Positions 9,167 through 19,728 of a DNA stretch of 64,000 bases are shown here, piece after piece; positions within the stretch are counted from its first letter, which is position 1, and each line of letters starts with the position of its first letter. A program made the translations under genes and the position numbers. The notes under the pieces were generated by a model. That model saw only the letters and a list, made by a program, of their open reading frames with translations. It did no database searches and had not been told where the DNA came from. The stretch comes from Allobosea sp035944375 (lineage in GTDB: Bacteria > Pseudomonadota > Alphaproteobacteria > Rhizobiales > Beijerinckiaceae), in NCBI RefSeq assembly GCF_035944375.1, contig NZ_DASZBE010000011.1; one strand, given 5' to 3'.

Positions 9167-9466
9167 ATGAGCCGGGAGCAGACCATCCGCGACGTGGCCT
9201 ACGCCATCTGGGAGGCGGAAGGCAAACCGCAGGGCCGCGACGCTCAGCACTGGCGGATGGCGGAAGAGCGGGTGGCCGCCAGCGGCGGCAAGGAGCCTGG
9301 CGCCAAGGCGAAGCCGCCGGCCAAGGTTGCCGCGAAGGCCGCGCCCCCCGGCAAGGGCAAGGCCGCAGCCGCCAAGACGAGCGAAACGGCCCCAGCCAAG
9401 CCTGCTGCCAAGGGTCCAGCCAAGGCCGCTTCGACGAAGGCGAAGCCCGCCCTGTCGAAGAAGTAG
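9167..9466 (+). CDS. DUF2934-like protein with a Lys/Ala/Pro-rich tail
   Basis: Predicted 99-residue protein. The first 45 residues (REQTIRDVAYAIWEAEGKPQ then QHWRMAEE) match the pattern of the short helical DUF2934 domain often found near glycogen and trehalose genes in Rhizobiales. The remaining half is a low-complexity tail of Ala, Lys and Pro (repeated AKPAAK-like units), resembling histone-H1-like C-termini. The ATG at 9167 is chosen for the AGGGAGGA site 6 bases upstream. It lies between the divergent glgB and the convergent glgA and ends at its own terminator. Function unknown; a stress-related, nucleic-acid-contacting or glycogen-associated role is inference. Confidence 0.75.
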   Translation: MSREQTIRDVAYAIWEAEGKPQGRDAQHWRMAEERVAASGGKEPGAKAKPPAKVAAKAAPPGKGKAAAAKTSETAPAKPAAKGPAKAASTKAKPALSKK

Positions 9467-9488
9467 GATCGGCATCATCAGGTTTCAG

Positions 9489-9517
9489 ACCGGCCGTCCT
9501 TGGACGCGCCGGTTTTT
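9489..9517 (+). terminator. Rho-independent terminator after the DUF2934-like gene
   Basis: ACCGGC pairs with GCCGGT around an inner CGTCC-TTG-GACG stem, and TTTTT follows on the plus strand. Confidence 0.8.
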
Positions 9518-9573
9518 GCAGTCTGGCGGAGCCCAGCCGTCATGCCGAGGCTGTTTCGACGGAGCGGCGTCCA

Positions 9574-9592
9574 GGACAGATGGCATCTGTCC
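9574..9592. terminator. Hairpin beyond the glgA 3' end
   Basis: An 8-bp perfect stem (GGACAGAT / ATCTGTCC) with a 3-base loop lies 38 bases past the glgA stop on the minus strand. There is no T-run, so it may only stabilise the mRNA end. Confidence 0.4.
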
Positions 9593-9629
9593 GGGGCAAT
9601 CGGGCTGGTCGGCGCCAGCCCCGGGTGGA

Positions 9630-11150
9630 TCAGGCCGCGAGGGCCCTCGCATAGACATCCGCGTAGCGATCCGTCGGCCGGCTCCAGTCGAAGCGCTTCG
9701 CCATGGCGTGCTGGCGCATCTGCAGGAAGGCCGCCTTGGAGCGGAAGGCGTCGAAGGCGCGTGTCACGGCGGAGGACAGGCCGGCCCCCGTCAGCGAGGA
9801 GAACAGGAAGCCCGACTGTCCGTCCTCGATCGTGTCGACCAGCCCGCCGGTGCGGTAGGCGATGGGCAGGGCGCCGGAGCGCTGGGCGTACATCTGGCTC
9901 AGCCCGCAGGGCTCGAAGCGCGAGGGCATCAGCAGGAAGTCGCTGGCGGCGAAGATGCGCCGCGCTTCCGCGTCGTCGAAGCCGATCCGCGCGGCCACGG
10001 CCTGCGGGTGTCGGCGCGCCAGGCGCTCGATGGCGTCCTCCAGCCGAGGTTCTCCCCGGCCCGTCACGACGAGCTGGCCGCCATTGCCGATGATGGTCTC
10101 CGCGGCCTCGATCGAGAGATCGATCCCCTTCTGATGGACGAGCCGGGAAATGATCGAGAAGAGCGGCCCGCGCGAGGGCGGCAGCTCGAAGCTCTTGCGG
10201 ATGTCGGCGGCGCTGCGGCGCTTCCACAGGCGGATGCCTCGCGCTGCGTCGGCGACCGGCGAAGTCCAGCTGTCGTCGATGCCGTTGACGATCCCGGTCA
10301 GGCGGCCCTCGTCCATGCGCAGCCGGAGCAAGCCGTCCAGCCCGCAGCCATGCTCGGCGGTGGTGATCTCACGGGCATAGGTCTCGCTGACCGTGGTGAC
10401 GTGCGAGGCATAGTAGATTCCGCCCTTGAGGAAGGAGATCTTGCCGTGGAATTCGGCGCCGTTGATCGAGAAGGCGAGATCGGGAATCCCGAGCGCCGCC
10501 ATCCGGCTGGGCTGGTAGAGCCCCTGATAGGCGAGGTTGTGGATGGTCAGGATCGAAGGCGTGACGAGCCCCTTCCAGCGCATGTAGCCGGGAGCGAGCG
10601 CGGAGGGCCAGTCGTTGACGTGGACGACGTCGGGCTTCCAGTTCGGATCGGCCTCGCCGGCCGCGATCTCGGCCGCGGCCAGGGACAGGCGCGCGAAGCG
10701 GATGTCGTTGTCGGGGAAGTCGCCGCCCGAGAAGGGCCCGTAGGGCGAGCCCTCGCGATCGTAGAGTTCGTCGCAGAGCACGGCATAGATCGTCAGCCCG
10801 TCGGCCGTGCGAAAGCGGCCGAGCGACCAGGGCGGCAGCCCGGCCGTGCGCGGCATCTCGCGGACGATGTCCATGGCGGGGCGCGCGGCGCGCACCTGGC
10901 GAAAGCCTGGGAGCAGGACGCGGACGTCGCAAAGCGTGCGCAGCTGTCGCGGCAGGGCGGTCGAGACCTCGCCGAGGCCGCCGGCCTTGATGAAATCGCC
11001 CATTTCCGAAGTGACGAAGAGCAGCTTGGTCGAGCCGGGGAGCTTGGCCGCGGCATCGGGCAGGCCGTCCTTGACGACCGGCGCATAGGTCAGCGCATGG
11101 CCCGAGGTCGAGGGGCCGTCGGTCCCTGGTTCCATCAGCGTCTCGGCCAT
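9630..11150 (-). CDS. glgA: Glycogen synthase (ADP-glucose type, GT5)
   Basis: Elongates alpha-1,4-glucan from a nucleotide-glucose donor in the cytoplasm. The 506-residue protein has the GT5 donor motif KAGGLGEV (usual form KTGGLGDV) near residue 55. The C-terminal GT-B half carries FEPCGLSQMYAQR and RTGGLVDTIED. About 40 residues precede the usual N-terminal beta strand (KLLFVTSEMGDFIKAGG), longer than most GlgA proteins, so a later start is possible. It is a single-gene unit on the minus strand, divergent from glgX across 219 bases. No ADP-glucose pyrophosphorylase gene is in the window, so its donor must be made by an enzyme encoded elsewhere. Confidence 0.95.
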   Translation of the reverse strand: MAETLMEPGTDGPSTSGHALTYAPVVKDGLPDAAAKLPGSTKLLFVTSEMGDFIKAGGLGEVSTALPRQLRTLCDVRVLLPGFRQVRAARPAMDIVREMPRTAGLPPWSLGRFRTADGLTIYAVLCDELYDREGSPYGPFSGGDFPDNDIRFARLSLAAAEIAAGEADPNWKPDVVHVNDWPSALAPGYMRWKGLVTPSILTIHNLAYQGLYQPSRMAALGIPDLAFSINGAEFHGKISFLKGGIYYASHVTTVSETYAREITTAEHGCGLDGLLRLRMDEGRLTGIVNGIDDSWTSPVADAARGIRLWKRRSAADIRKSFELPPSRGPLFSIISRLVHQKGIDLSIEAAETIIGNGGQLVVTGRGEPRLEDAIERLARRHPQAVAARIGFDDAEARRIFAASDFLLMPSRFEPCGLSQMYAQRSGALPIAYRTGGLVDTIEDGQSGFLFSSLTGAGLSSAVTRAFDAFRSKAAFLQMRQHAMAKRFDWSRPTDRYADVYARALAA

Positions 11151-11214
11151 GTCGCGTTCCCCAGGCAGCTGTGATCCTCAACGATTTCGGCGGCGCAATG
11201 TTCCCGGTGCACTG

Positions 11215-11236
11215 CCAAAATTATATGCAAATTTGG
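11215..11236. promoter_or_regulatory. AT-rich imperfect palindrome between glgA and glgX
   Basis: CCAAAATT and AAATTTGG form a 22-base near-palindrome (7 of 8 positions pair) in otherwise GC-rich DNA, roughly midway in the glgA/glgX divergent promoter region. It is a plausible operator or promoter core for both genes. The regulator is unknown. Confidence 0.4.
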
Positions 11237-11369
11237 GGCCGGGTTTCGGAACCGCTCCGGCTCGCTCACGTTGACCGGTCTGCGGCAGGTTGGCGACGAA
11301 GATGTGACGGCTCGTGGGGCGGCATGATGCCGCCGGCAGCTGTCCGGCCTGATCCGTTCAGGGGATCTC

Positions 11370-13457
11370 ATGTCTGACGGCAAGGCCACCCAATTCGATG
11401 TCCGAGCGGGCGACAGCACCGATCTGGGAGCCGTCCATGACGGCGAAGGCACCAATTTCGCGATCTTCTCCGCCCATGCCGACCGTGTCGAACTCTGCCT
11501 CTTCGATGAGAGCGGCGAGACCGAGACCGCGCGGATCACGTTGCCGGAGTACACCAACGAGATCTGGCACGGCTATCTCCCGGGGGTGAAGCCGGGCCAG
11601 CGCTATGGCTACCGCGTGCATGGCCGCTTCGCGCCGGAGGAGGGCCACCGCTTCAATCCCAACAAGCTGCTGCTCGACCCCTATGCCAGGGAGTATGCGG
11701 GCTCGGTCGACTGGAACGACGCCCATTACGGCTATGTGGTCGGCGCCGAGGGCGAGAAGGATCTGACCTTCAGCGAACTCGACAGTGCGCCCTTCATGCC
11801 CAAATGCGTCGTCTGCGACTGGCGCGCCGACCCCCATCCGCCGGCGCGGCCCAACATCCCCTGGGACCGGACGATTTTCTACGAGACCCATGTGCGCGGC
11901 TTCACCAAGCTGCATCCGGCGGTGCCGCAGGATTTGCGCGGCACCTTCGACGGCCTCGGCGAGGCGGCGATCATCGACTACATCAAGAGCCTCGGCGTCA
12001 CCGCGGTCGAGCTTCTGCCGGTCCATGCCTATCTCGACGACCACCATCTCGCCGCCAAGAACCTGACCAATTACTGGGGCTACAACACGATCGGCTTCTT
12101 CGCGCCGATGCAGCGCTACGAGGGCAAGGCGCGGCTCTCCTCCTTCCGCGACATGGTGCGCAAGTTCCATGATGCCGGCCTCGAGGTCATCCTCGACGTG
12201 GTCTACAACCACACCGCCGAAGGCAACGAGATGGGGCCGACGCTCTCCTTCAAGGGCATCGACAACTTCGCCTATTACCGCACGATGCCGGACGAGCCGC
12301 GCTTCTACATCAACGACACCGGCACCGGGAACACGGTCAACACCAGCCATCCGCGCGTGCTGCAGATGATCCTCGATTCCCTGCGCTACTGGGTCGAGGT
12401 CATGGAGGTCGACGGCTTCCGCTTCGATCTCGGAACGATCCTCGGGCGCGAGCCGCACGGCTTCGACCAGCGCGGCGGCTTCTTCGACGCGATCGGCCAG
12501 GACCCCGTGCTGCGCAAGGTGAAGCTCGTCGGCGAGCCCTGGGACATCGGGCCCGGCGGCTATCAGGTCGGCGGCTTCCCGCCCGGCTGGGGCGAGTGGA
12601 ACGACAAGTATCGCGACACCACCCGCGCCTACTGGGTGGGCGAGCCCGGCATCGTGCGCGACCTCGCCGCGCGGGTTACCGGCTCGGGCGACATCTACGA
12701 TCTGCGGGGGCGCCGCCCCTGGGCCGGCGTCAACTTCCTCACCGCCCATGACGGCTTCACGCTGGCTGATCTCGTCTCCTACAACGAGAAGCACAACGAG
12801 GCGAATGGCGAGGACAACAAGGACGGCCACGGCCACAACCTGTCCTTCAATTTCGGGGTCGAAGGGCCGACGCAGGACAAGGGCATCCTCGCCGCCCGCG
12901 AGCGCCAGAAGCGCAATCTGCTGGCGACGCTGCTGCTCTCGCATGGCACGCCGATGCTGCTGGCGGGCGACGAGCACGGACATTCCAACCGCGGCAACAA
13001 CAACGTCTACTGCCAGGACAACGAGATCGCCTGGATGCGCTGGGAGGAGCTGACCGAGCGCGACCACGCCCTGACCCGGTTCGTCCAGCGGGTGACGCAG
13101 CTGCGGGCAGAGCACCCGATCTTCCGCCGCGCCTCCTTCCGCGACGGCTGCCTGCTGCGCTGGGTCAACCCGGCCGGCGGCGACCAGCAGGAGGAGCATT
13201 GGGACGATGAGGGCCTGCGCGCCATCGGCCTCCTGATGCACATGCCCGATGTCGAGCAGGGCGGCGACGAAGCCCTGATTCTTTTCAATGCCTTCGACGG
13301 CGATGTTCCCTTCAAGATTCCGCCGCGGGTGAAAAAGGGATCGTGGTCGGTGGTGCTCGACACCGACACGGGGCCGGGGTCCGACGAGGGCCGCAAGGGG
13401 CTCAAGGCGGATGCGGAACTGACCCTGTCGCCACGCTCGCTGATCGTGCTGATGTGA
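11370..13457 (+). CDS. glgX: Glycogen debranching protein GlgX (GH13 isoamylase type)
   Basis: Hydrolyses alpha-1,6 branch points left after phosphorylase trimming. The 695-residue protein has an N-terminal CBM48 region (GTNFAIFSAHADRVELCLFD) and a GH13 barrel with nucleophile Asp in GFRFDLGTILGR, acid/base Glu in KLVGEPWDIGPGG and the third Asp in TAHDGFTLADLVSYNEKHNE. The ATG at 11370 is preceded by a GGGGA site. It converges on a second GlgX-like gene, with a shared hairpin between the stops. It is the more canonical of the two copies. Confidence 0.96.
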   Translation: MSDGKATQFDVRAGDSTDLGAVHDGEGTNFAIFSAHADRVELCLFDESGETETARITLPEYTNEIWHGYLPGVKPGQRYGYRVHGRFAPEEGHRFNPNKLLLDPYAREYAGSVDWNDAHYGYVVGAEGEKDLTFSELDSAPFMPKCVVCDWRADPHPPARPNIPWDRTIFYETHVRGFTKLHPAVPQDLRGTFDGLGEAAIIDYIKSLGVTAVELLPVHAYLDDHHLAAKNLTNYWGYNTIGFFAPMQRYEGKARLSSFRDMVRKFHDAGLEVILDVVYNHTAEGNEMGPTLSFKGIDNFAYYRTMPDEPRFYINDTGTGNTVNTSHPRVLQMILDSLRYWVEVMEVDGFRFDLGTILGREPHGFDQRGGFFDAIGQDPVLRKVKLVGEPWDIGPGGYQVGGFPPGWGEWNDKYRDTTRAYWVGEPGIVRDLAARVTGSGDIYDLRGRRPWAGVNFLTAHDGFTLADLVSYNEKHNEANGEDNKDGHGHNLSFNFGVEGPTQDKGILAARERQKRNLLATLLLSHGTPMLLAGDEHGHSNRGNNNVYCQDNEIAWMRWEELTERDHALTRFVQRVTQLRAEHPIFRRASFRDGCLLRWVNPAGGDQQEEHWDDEGLRAIGLLMHMPDVEQGGDEALILFNAFDGDVPFKIPPRVKKGSWSVVLDTDTGPGSDEGRKGLKADAELTLSPRSLIVLM

Positions 13458-13463
13458 CGTCAC

Positions 13464-13491
13464 GACGGCTTCGGCGCGTGCCGAAGCCGTC
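13464..13491. terminator. Shared hairpin between convergent glgX genes
   Basis: A 12-bp perfect stem (GACGGCTTCGGC / GCCGAAGCCGTC) with a GCGT loop lies 7 bases after the glgX stop. It lacks a T-run on either strand but is well placed to end transcription from both sides. Confidence 0.6.
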
Positions 13492-13596
13492 GCCCCGGGC
13501 TGATGGCCGGGGCTCCTTCCGGAGCGCCGGCGATCAATGCTTCGGAATGGACCCCCTGATCTCCGCTTGGCTGTGGCCGGGGTGGCCTGACCGCCC

Positions 13597-15588
13597 TTAC
13601 GGCGAGGCGGGCTCTGGGCCTTTCTGCCTGCTGAACAGGCTGACGCTGCGGGCCGGCAGGACGCCTTCGCCTCCCTCCGGTGCCGAGCAGAGCAATCGCT
13701 GCCAACCCTGAGCAGGCTCTTCGGGCAGGGCAAGCGCGACATCGCTCCGGCTGCGATTGACGGCGATCAGCAACATCTCCTCGGCCCCGTTCAACATCAG
13801 GGCAAACGCGTCTAGCCGGCCCCACTCCTCATCGGCGATGGGCGTCCCGTCTGGCTTCAGCCAGCGCGCGTCGGGAGGCTGTCCGGCTCCGGTCAGGAAG
13901 GTCGAGGCCGACAAGAGCGGGTGCTCAGCGCGCAACGCTGCAATCCCGGCTACGAAGGCGGCCAGCTCGCGGTTTGCCCCCGCCCAGTCGAGCCAGAAGG
14001 CCGCGTTGTCCTGGCAATAGGCGTTGTTGTTGCCGTGTTGCGTCCGGCCCAGTTCGTCTCCAGCCGTCAGCATAGGTACGCCGCGCGAGAGGAACAGTGT
14101 CGCCAGCAAGGCGCGGACGTCGCGATCGCGGGCGGCGAGGATGGCAGGATTGTCGGTCGGCCCCTCGACCCCGATGTTCCAGCTGTGGTTCTCGTTCTCG
14201 CCGTCGCGGTTGCCCTCGCCATTGGCTTCGTTGTGCTTGGCCGTATAGGAAACGAGATCGGCCAGGGTGAAGCCGTCATGCGCTGCGACGAAGTTGACGC
14301 TCGCCGGCGGCCCGCGATGGCGCGGCGCATAGAGATCGGCCGAGCCGGCCAACCGCGTCGCCAAGGCCCCTGCAAGACCGGCGTCGCCTCTCCAGAATCG
14401 GCGGACATCGTCGCGGTAGCGGCCGTTCCATTCGGCGAATGGGGCGGGGAATTCGCCGAGGCGGTAGCCGCCGGGGCCGATGTCCCAGGGCTCCGCGATG
14501 AGGATGGCTCCGGCGAGGGCCGGGTCCTGCCCGATCGCGGTGAAAAGCGGGGCGTCCGGCGAGTAGCCCGTATCGGAGCGGCCCATCACCGTGCCAAGGT
14601 CGAAGCGGAAGCCGGCGACGCCGAGGCGGCGCCAGTGCCGCAGCGCGTCCATCGCCATGCGGACGACCGGCGCCCGGTCGAGCGCCAGCGTATGGCCGCA
14701 GCCGGTGTCGTTGATCAGCCGGCCTGGATCGTCCGTGGCGTGGCGGTAATAGACCGCGTTGTCGAGCCCGCGCAGGCTGATCGTGGCGCCGAATGCGTCG
14801 CTCTCGGCGGTGTGGTTCAGGACGATGTCGAGGATGATGCCGATGCCGGCCTGGGCATAGGCCGCGGAAAGACGGGCGAAATCGGCCTCGCCGCCCGGTG
14901 AGAGCCGCGGGTCGAGCGCGAAAAAGTTGACGGGGTTGTAGCCCCAGGCATTGGCGAGGCCGAACGACGGCAGATGGCGCTCATCCATCCAGGCCGCGAC
15001 CGGCATCAGCTCGACATGGCTGACGCCCAGGCTGCGGATATGATCGATCACGGCGGGCTCGCAGAGCGCGGCCAGCGTGCCCCGGATGCGCTCCGGCACC
15101 GCCGGGTGGCGCATCGTGAAGGACTTCACCGCGAGTTCGTAGATGAAGGCGGGCGGATGCTCCGGCGCTCCTGACGCTGCCGGCTGCGCGCCGCCGACGA
15201 TGCCGCGTGGCACGAGATCGGCGGTGTCGGTGCCGCGCTCAGCCAGCCTCGGATCCCACCGGAAAGGGCGGTCGATCCGCGTCGCATAGGGGTCGACCAG
15301 TAGCTTCGTCGCGTCGAAGCGGTGGCCGCGCTGCGGCTGCCAGGGGCCCTCGGCCCGCAGGGCATAGCGCAGGCCGGGGCCGGCGCCCGGCAGCAGGCCG
15401 TGATGAATGTCGCCGCTGCGGCAGGGCAGGGGCAGGCGGGCGACCTCGCCCTCGCCAGCCTCGTCGAAGAGGCAGAGGTCGATGCGCTCGGCATGGCGGG
15501 AGAAGACAGCGACGGTGACGCCGTGCTCGCCCGCGACCGCGCCGAGGCGCGCGGGCAGCGGGCAGGCAACCAGAGCTGGCGTCGGCAC
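13597..15588 (-). CDS. glgX2: Second GlgX-like glycogen debranching enzyme
   Basis: GH13 isoamylase-type paralogue of the gene at 11370, about 663 residues when read from a GTG at 15588. That start lies 6 bases after the glgP stop and has a GGAGG just upstream; a longer frame to 15720 overlaps glgP and is unlikely. Catalytic motifs are kept: GFRFDLGTVMGR, AEPWDIGPGGYR, and AAHDGFTLADLVSYTAKHNE. The CBM48-like start (VAVFSRHAERIDLCLFDE) is also kept. The sequence between motifs differs strongly from its neighbour, so it is not a recent duplication. Co-transcription with glgP suggests it serves glycogen breakdown. A different branch-length preference is inference. Confidence 0.92.
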   Translation of the reverse strand: MPTPALVACPLPARLGAVAGEHGVTVAVFSRHAERIDLCLFDEAGEGEVARLPLPCRSGDIHHGLLPGAGPGLRYALRAEGPWQPQRGHRFDATKLLVDPYATRIDRPFRWDPRLAERGTDTADLVPRGIVGGAQPAASGAPEHPPAFIYELAVKSFTMRHPAVPERIRGTLAALCEPAVIDHIRSLGVSHVELMPVAAWMDERHLPSFGLANAWGYNPVNFFALDPRLSPGGEADFARLSAAYAQAGIGIILDIVLNHTAESDAFGATISLRGLDNAVYYRHATDDPGRLINDTGCGHTLALDRAPVVRMAMDALRHWRRLGVAGFRFDLGTVMGRSDTGYSPDAPLFTAIGQDPALAGAILIAEPWDIGPGGYRLGEFPAPFAEWNGRYRDDVRRFWRGDAGLAGALATRLAGSADLYAPRHRGPPASVNFVAAHDGFTLADLVSYTAKHNEANGEGNRDGENENHSWNIGVEGPTDNPAILAARDRDVRALLATLFLSRGVPMLTAGDELGRTQHGNNNAYCQDNAAFWLDWAGANRELAAFVAGIAALRAEHPLLSASTFLTGAGQPPDARWLKPDGTPIADEEWGRLDAFALMLNGAEEMLLIAVNRSRSDVALALPEEPAQGWQRLLCSAPEGGEGVLPARSVSLFSRQKGPEPASP

Positions 15589-15593
15589 CAGCC

Positions 15594-18071
<2,478 letters not shown>

Positions 18072-18159
18072 GCGCTCATGTCCCGGCTGTTGAACTGCGG
18101 CGAGTTTCGAAGCTGGGCACCGGTAAGTCCAGCCGAAATCGGCTCGCGGCCGGCTTCAC

Positions 18160-18348
18160 TCAGGGGCGCGTGCCGTTTTCCTCCCGGATTTCGCTGCGGG
18201 TTTCCTGGCCCAGCTGTTTGGCGCTGGTCACGGCGGAGTCGGTCAGGCCGACGACGCTCGCCCAGGCGCTGCGGGTGTAGCTGCCCTGATGGGCGATGGC
18301 GTCGTAGCCGATCAGGATGACGGCGACGAGAAGCAGGATCCGGAACAT
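18160..18348 (-). CDS. Small single-pass membrane protein, hypothetical
   Basis: Predicted 62-residue protein. An N-terminal hydrophobic segment (FRILLLVAVILIGYDAIA) is followed by a polar tail ending in QETRSEIREENGTRP. The ATG at 18348 follows an AAGGAGT ribosome-binding site with good spacing, which supports a real gene and rules out the longer frame to 18624. It is divergent from the SOS-boxed radical SAM gene and lies behind glgP. The hydrophobic stretch may be an uncleaved anchor or a signal peptide, giving an exported peptide of about 40 residues. No family is recognised. Confidence 0.65.
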   Translation of the reverse strand: MFRILLLVAVILIGYDAIAHQGSYTRSAWASVVGLTDSAVTSAKQLGQETRSEIREENGTRP

Positions 18349-18458
18349 CGGGTACTCCTTGGAATGAGGTGCCGCCCCAACGCGCAGTGTCTGCGCCTGT
18401 TCCGGAGGTGGCCCGCGACGATCGGTCTCTGGCATCATGTCGAACGCCGCTCTATCTA

Positions 18459-18473
18459 GAACGAAGAGTGAAC
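18459..18473 (+). promoter_or_regulatory. SOS box (LexA operator), GAAC-N7-GAAC
   Basis: The sequence GAAC-GAAGAGT-GAAC matches exactly the direct-repeat LexA operator of alphaproteobacteria. It ends 14 bases before the GTG start of the radical SAM gene and just upstream of its AAAGAGG ribosome-binding site. Its position also argues that the ATG at 18437 is not the start. Confidence 0.75.
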
Positions 18474-18487
18474 AAAGAGGCTCGGGC

Positions 18488-19720
18488 GTGGCACAGCTGA
18501 CGGTGATGGACAAGCTCGAGATCCTGAGCGACGCGGCGAAATACGACGCCTCCTGTGCCTCCAGCAGCACGACCAAGCGCAACTCGCTGAAGGGCGGCCT
18601 CGGCTCGACCACGGGGTCGGGCATCTGCCATTCCTACGCGCCGGACGGCCGCTGCATCTCGCTTCTGAAGATCCTGCTGACCAATTACTGCAGCTATGAT
18701 TGCGTCTTCTGCATCAACCGCTCCTCGAGCAATGTGCGGCGCGCGCGCTTCACGGTGGAGGAGGTCATCGACCTCACGCTGAACTTCTACAAGCGCAACT
18801 ACATCGAGGGGCTGTTCCTCTCCTCGGGCATCATCCGCTCGCCGGATTACACGATGGGCGAACTGGTGCGGGTGGCGCAGACGCTGCGCGAGGTCCATGG
18901 CTTTCGCGGCTACATCCACCTCAAGCTGATCCCCAGCGCAAATGCCGATCTGGTGGCGCAGGCCGGGCTCTATGCCGACCGGGTCTCGATCAATGTCGAA
19001 TTGCCGACCGAGGTCTCGCTGGAGCGGTTCGCGCCGGAGAAGCGGCCGCGCGAGATCAGCGCCGCCATGGGCGGCCTGAAGCTCAGGATCGAGGAGGGCA
19101 AGGCGGAGCGTGCGAAATCGCGACGTGCGCCGGCCTTCTCCCCGGCCGGGCAGAGCACGCAGATGATCGTCGGCGCCGATGGGGCAAGTGATTCCACGAT
19201 CCTGCAGCGCAGCGCCCAGCTCTACGGCTCCTTCGGCCTGAAGCGGGTCTATTACTCCGCCTTCAGCCCGATCCCCGATGCCAGCTCGCATCTGCCGCTG
19301 TCGGAACCACCGCTGATGCGCGAGCATCGGCTCTATCAGGCCGACTGGCTGACTCGGTTCTACGGCTTCGAGGTCGGCGAAATCCTCGACGATGGCGCCA
19401 GCGGCATGCTCGATCTCGCCATCGATCCCAAGCTCGCCTGGGCGCTGCGGCATCGCGCGCGCTTCCCCGTCGACGTCAACCGCGCCGACCGCGAGACGCT
19501 GCTGCGCGTGCCGGGACTGGGCACCAAGAGCGTGGGGCGCATCCTGGAGACGCGGCGATTCCGGCGGCTGCGCCTGGAGGATGTTGGCAAGATCGCGCGC
19601 TCGATGACGACCCTGCGCCATTTCATCGTCGCCGAGGGCTGGCGGCCGGGCGCCATGCTCGACAGTGAGCGGCTGAAGCAGCATCTGGCGCCGAAGCCCC
19701 AGCAGCTCGCGCTGTTGTGA
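18488..19720 (+). CDS. Radical SAM protein of the UdgX-linked DNA modification/repair family
   Basis: About 410 residues. The [4Fe-4S]/SAM motif CSYDCVFC places C68, C72 and C75 in the usual Cx3Cx2C spacing. The N-terminus (DKLEILSDAAKYDASCASS) and C-terminal helix-hairpin-helix (NRADRETLLRVPGLGTKSVG) are typical of the family annotated as putative DNA modification/repair radical SAM protein, which is regularly paired with UdgX. The GTG at 18488 is chosen because an AAAGAGG site precedes it and the SOS box lies just upstream. Translation is probably coupled to udgX, since GTGA overlaps the stop at 19717. The reaction is unknown for the family; the HhH suggests a DNA substrate. Confidence 0.92.
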   Translation: MAQLTVMDKLEILSDAAKYDASCASSSTTKRNSLKGGLGSTTGSGICHSYAPDGRCISLLKILLTNYCSYDCVFCINRSSSNVRRARFTVEEVIDLTLNFYKRNYIEGLFLSSGIIRSPDYTMGELVRVAQTLREVHGFRGYIHLKLIPSANADLVAQAGLYADRVSINVELPTEVSLERFAPEKRPREISAAMGGLKLRIEEGKAERAKSRRAPAFSPAGQSTQMIVGADGASDSTILQRSAQLYGSFGLKRVYYSAFSPIPDASSHLPLSEPPLMREHRLYQADWLTRFYGFEVGEILDDGASGMLDLAIDPKLAWALRHRARFPVDVNRADRETLLRVPGLGTKSVGRILETRRFRRLRLEDVGKIARSMTTLRHFIVAEGWRPGAMLDSERLKQHLAPKPQQLALL

Positions 19721-19728
19721 GGCCCGCC

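Noticed and set aside
11358..13742. 794-codon ORF antisense to glgX
   Set aside because: Its composition is that of an antisense GC shadow; glgX on the other strand has every catalytic motif.
18437..18487. Upstream ATG extension of the radical SAM gene
   Set aside because: It has no ribosome-binding site and would place the SOS box inside the coding region; the GTG at 18488 has a site.
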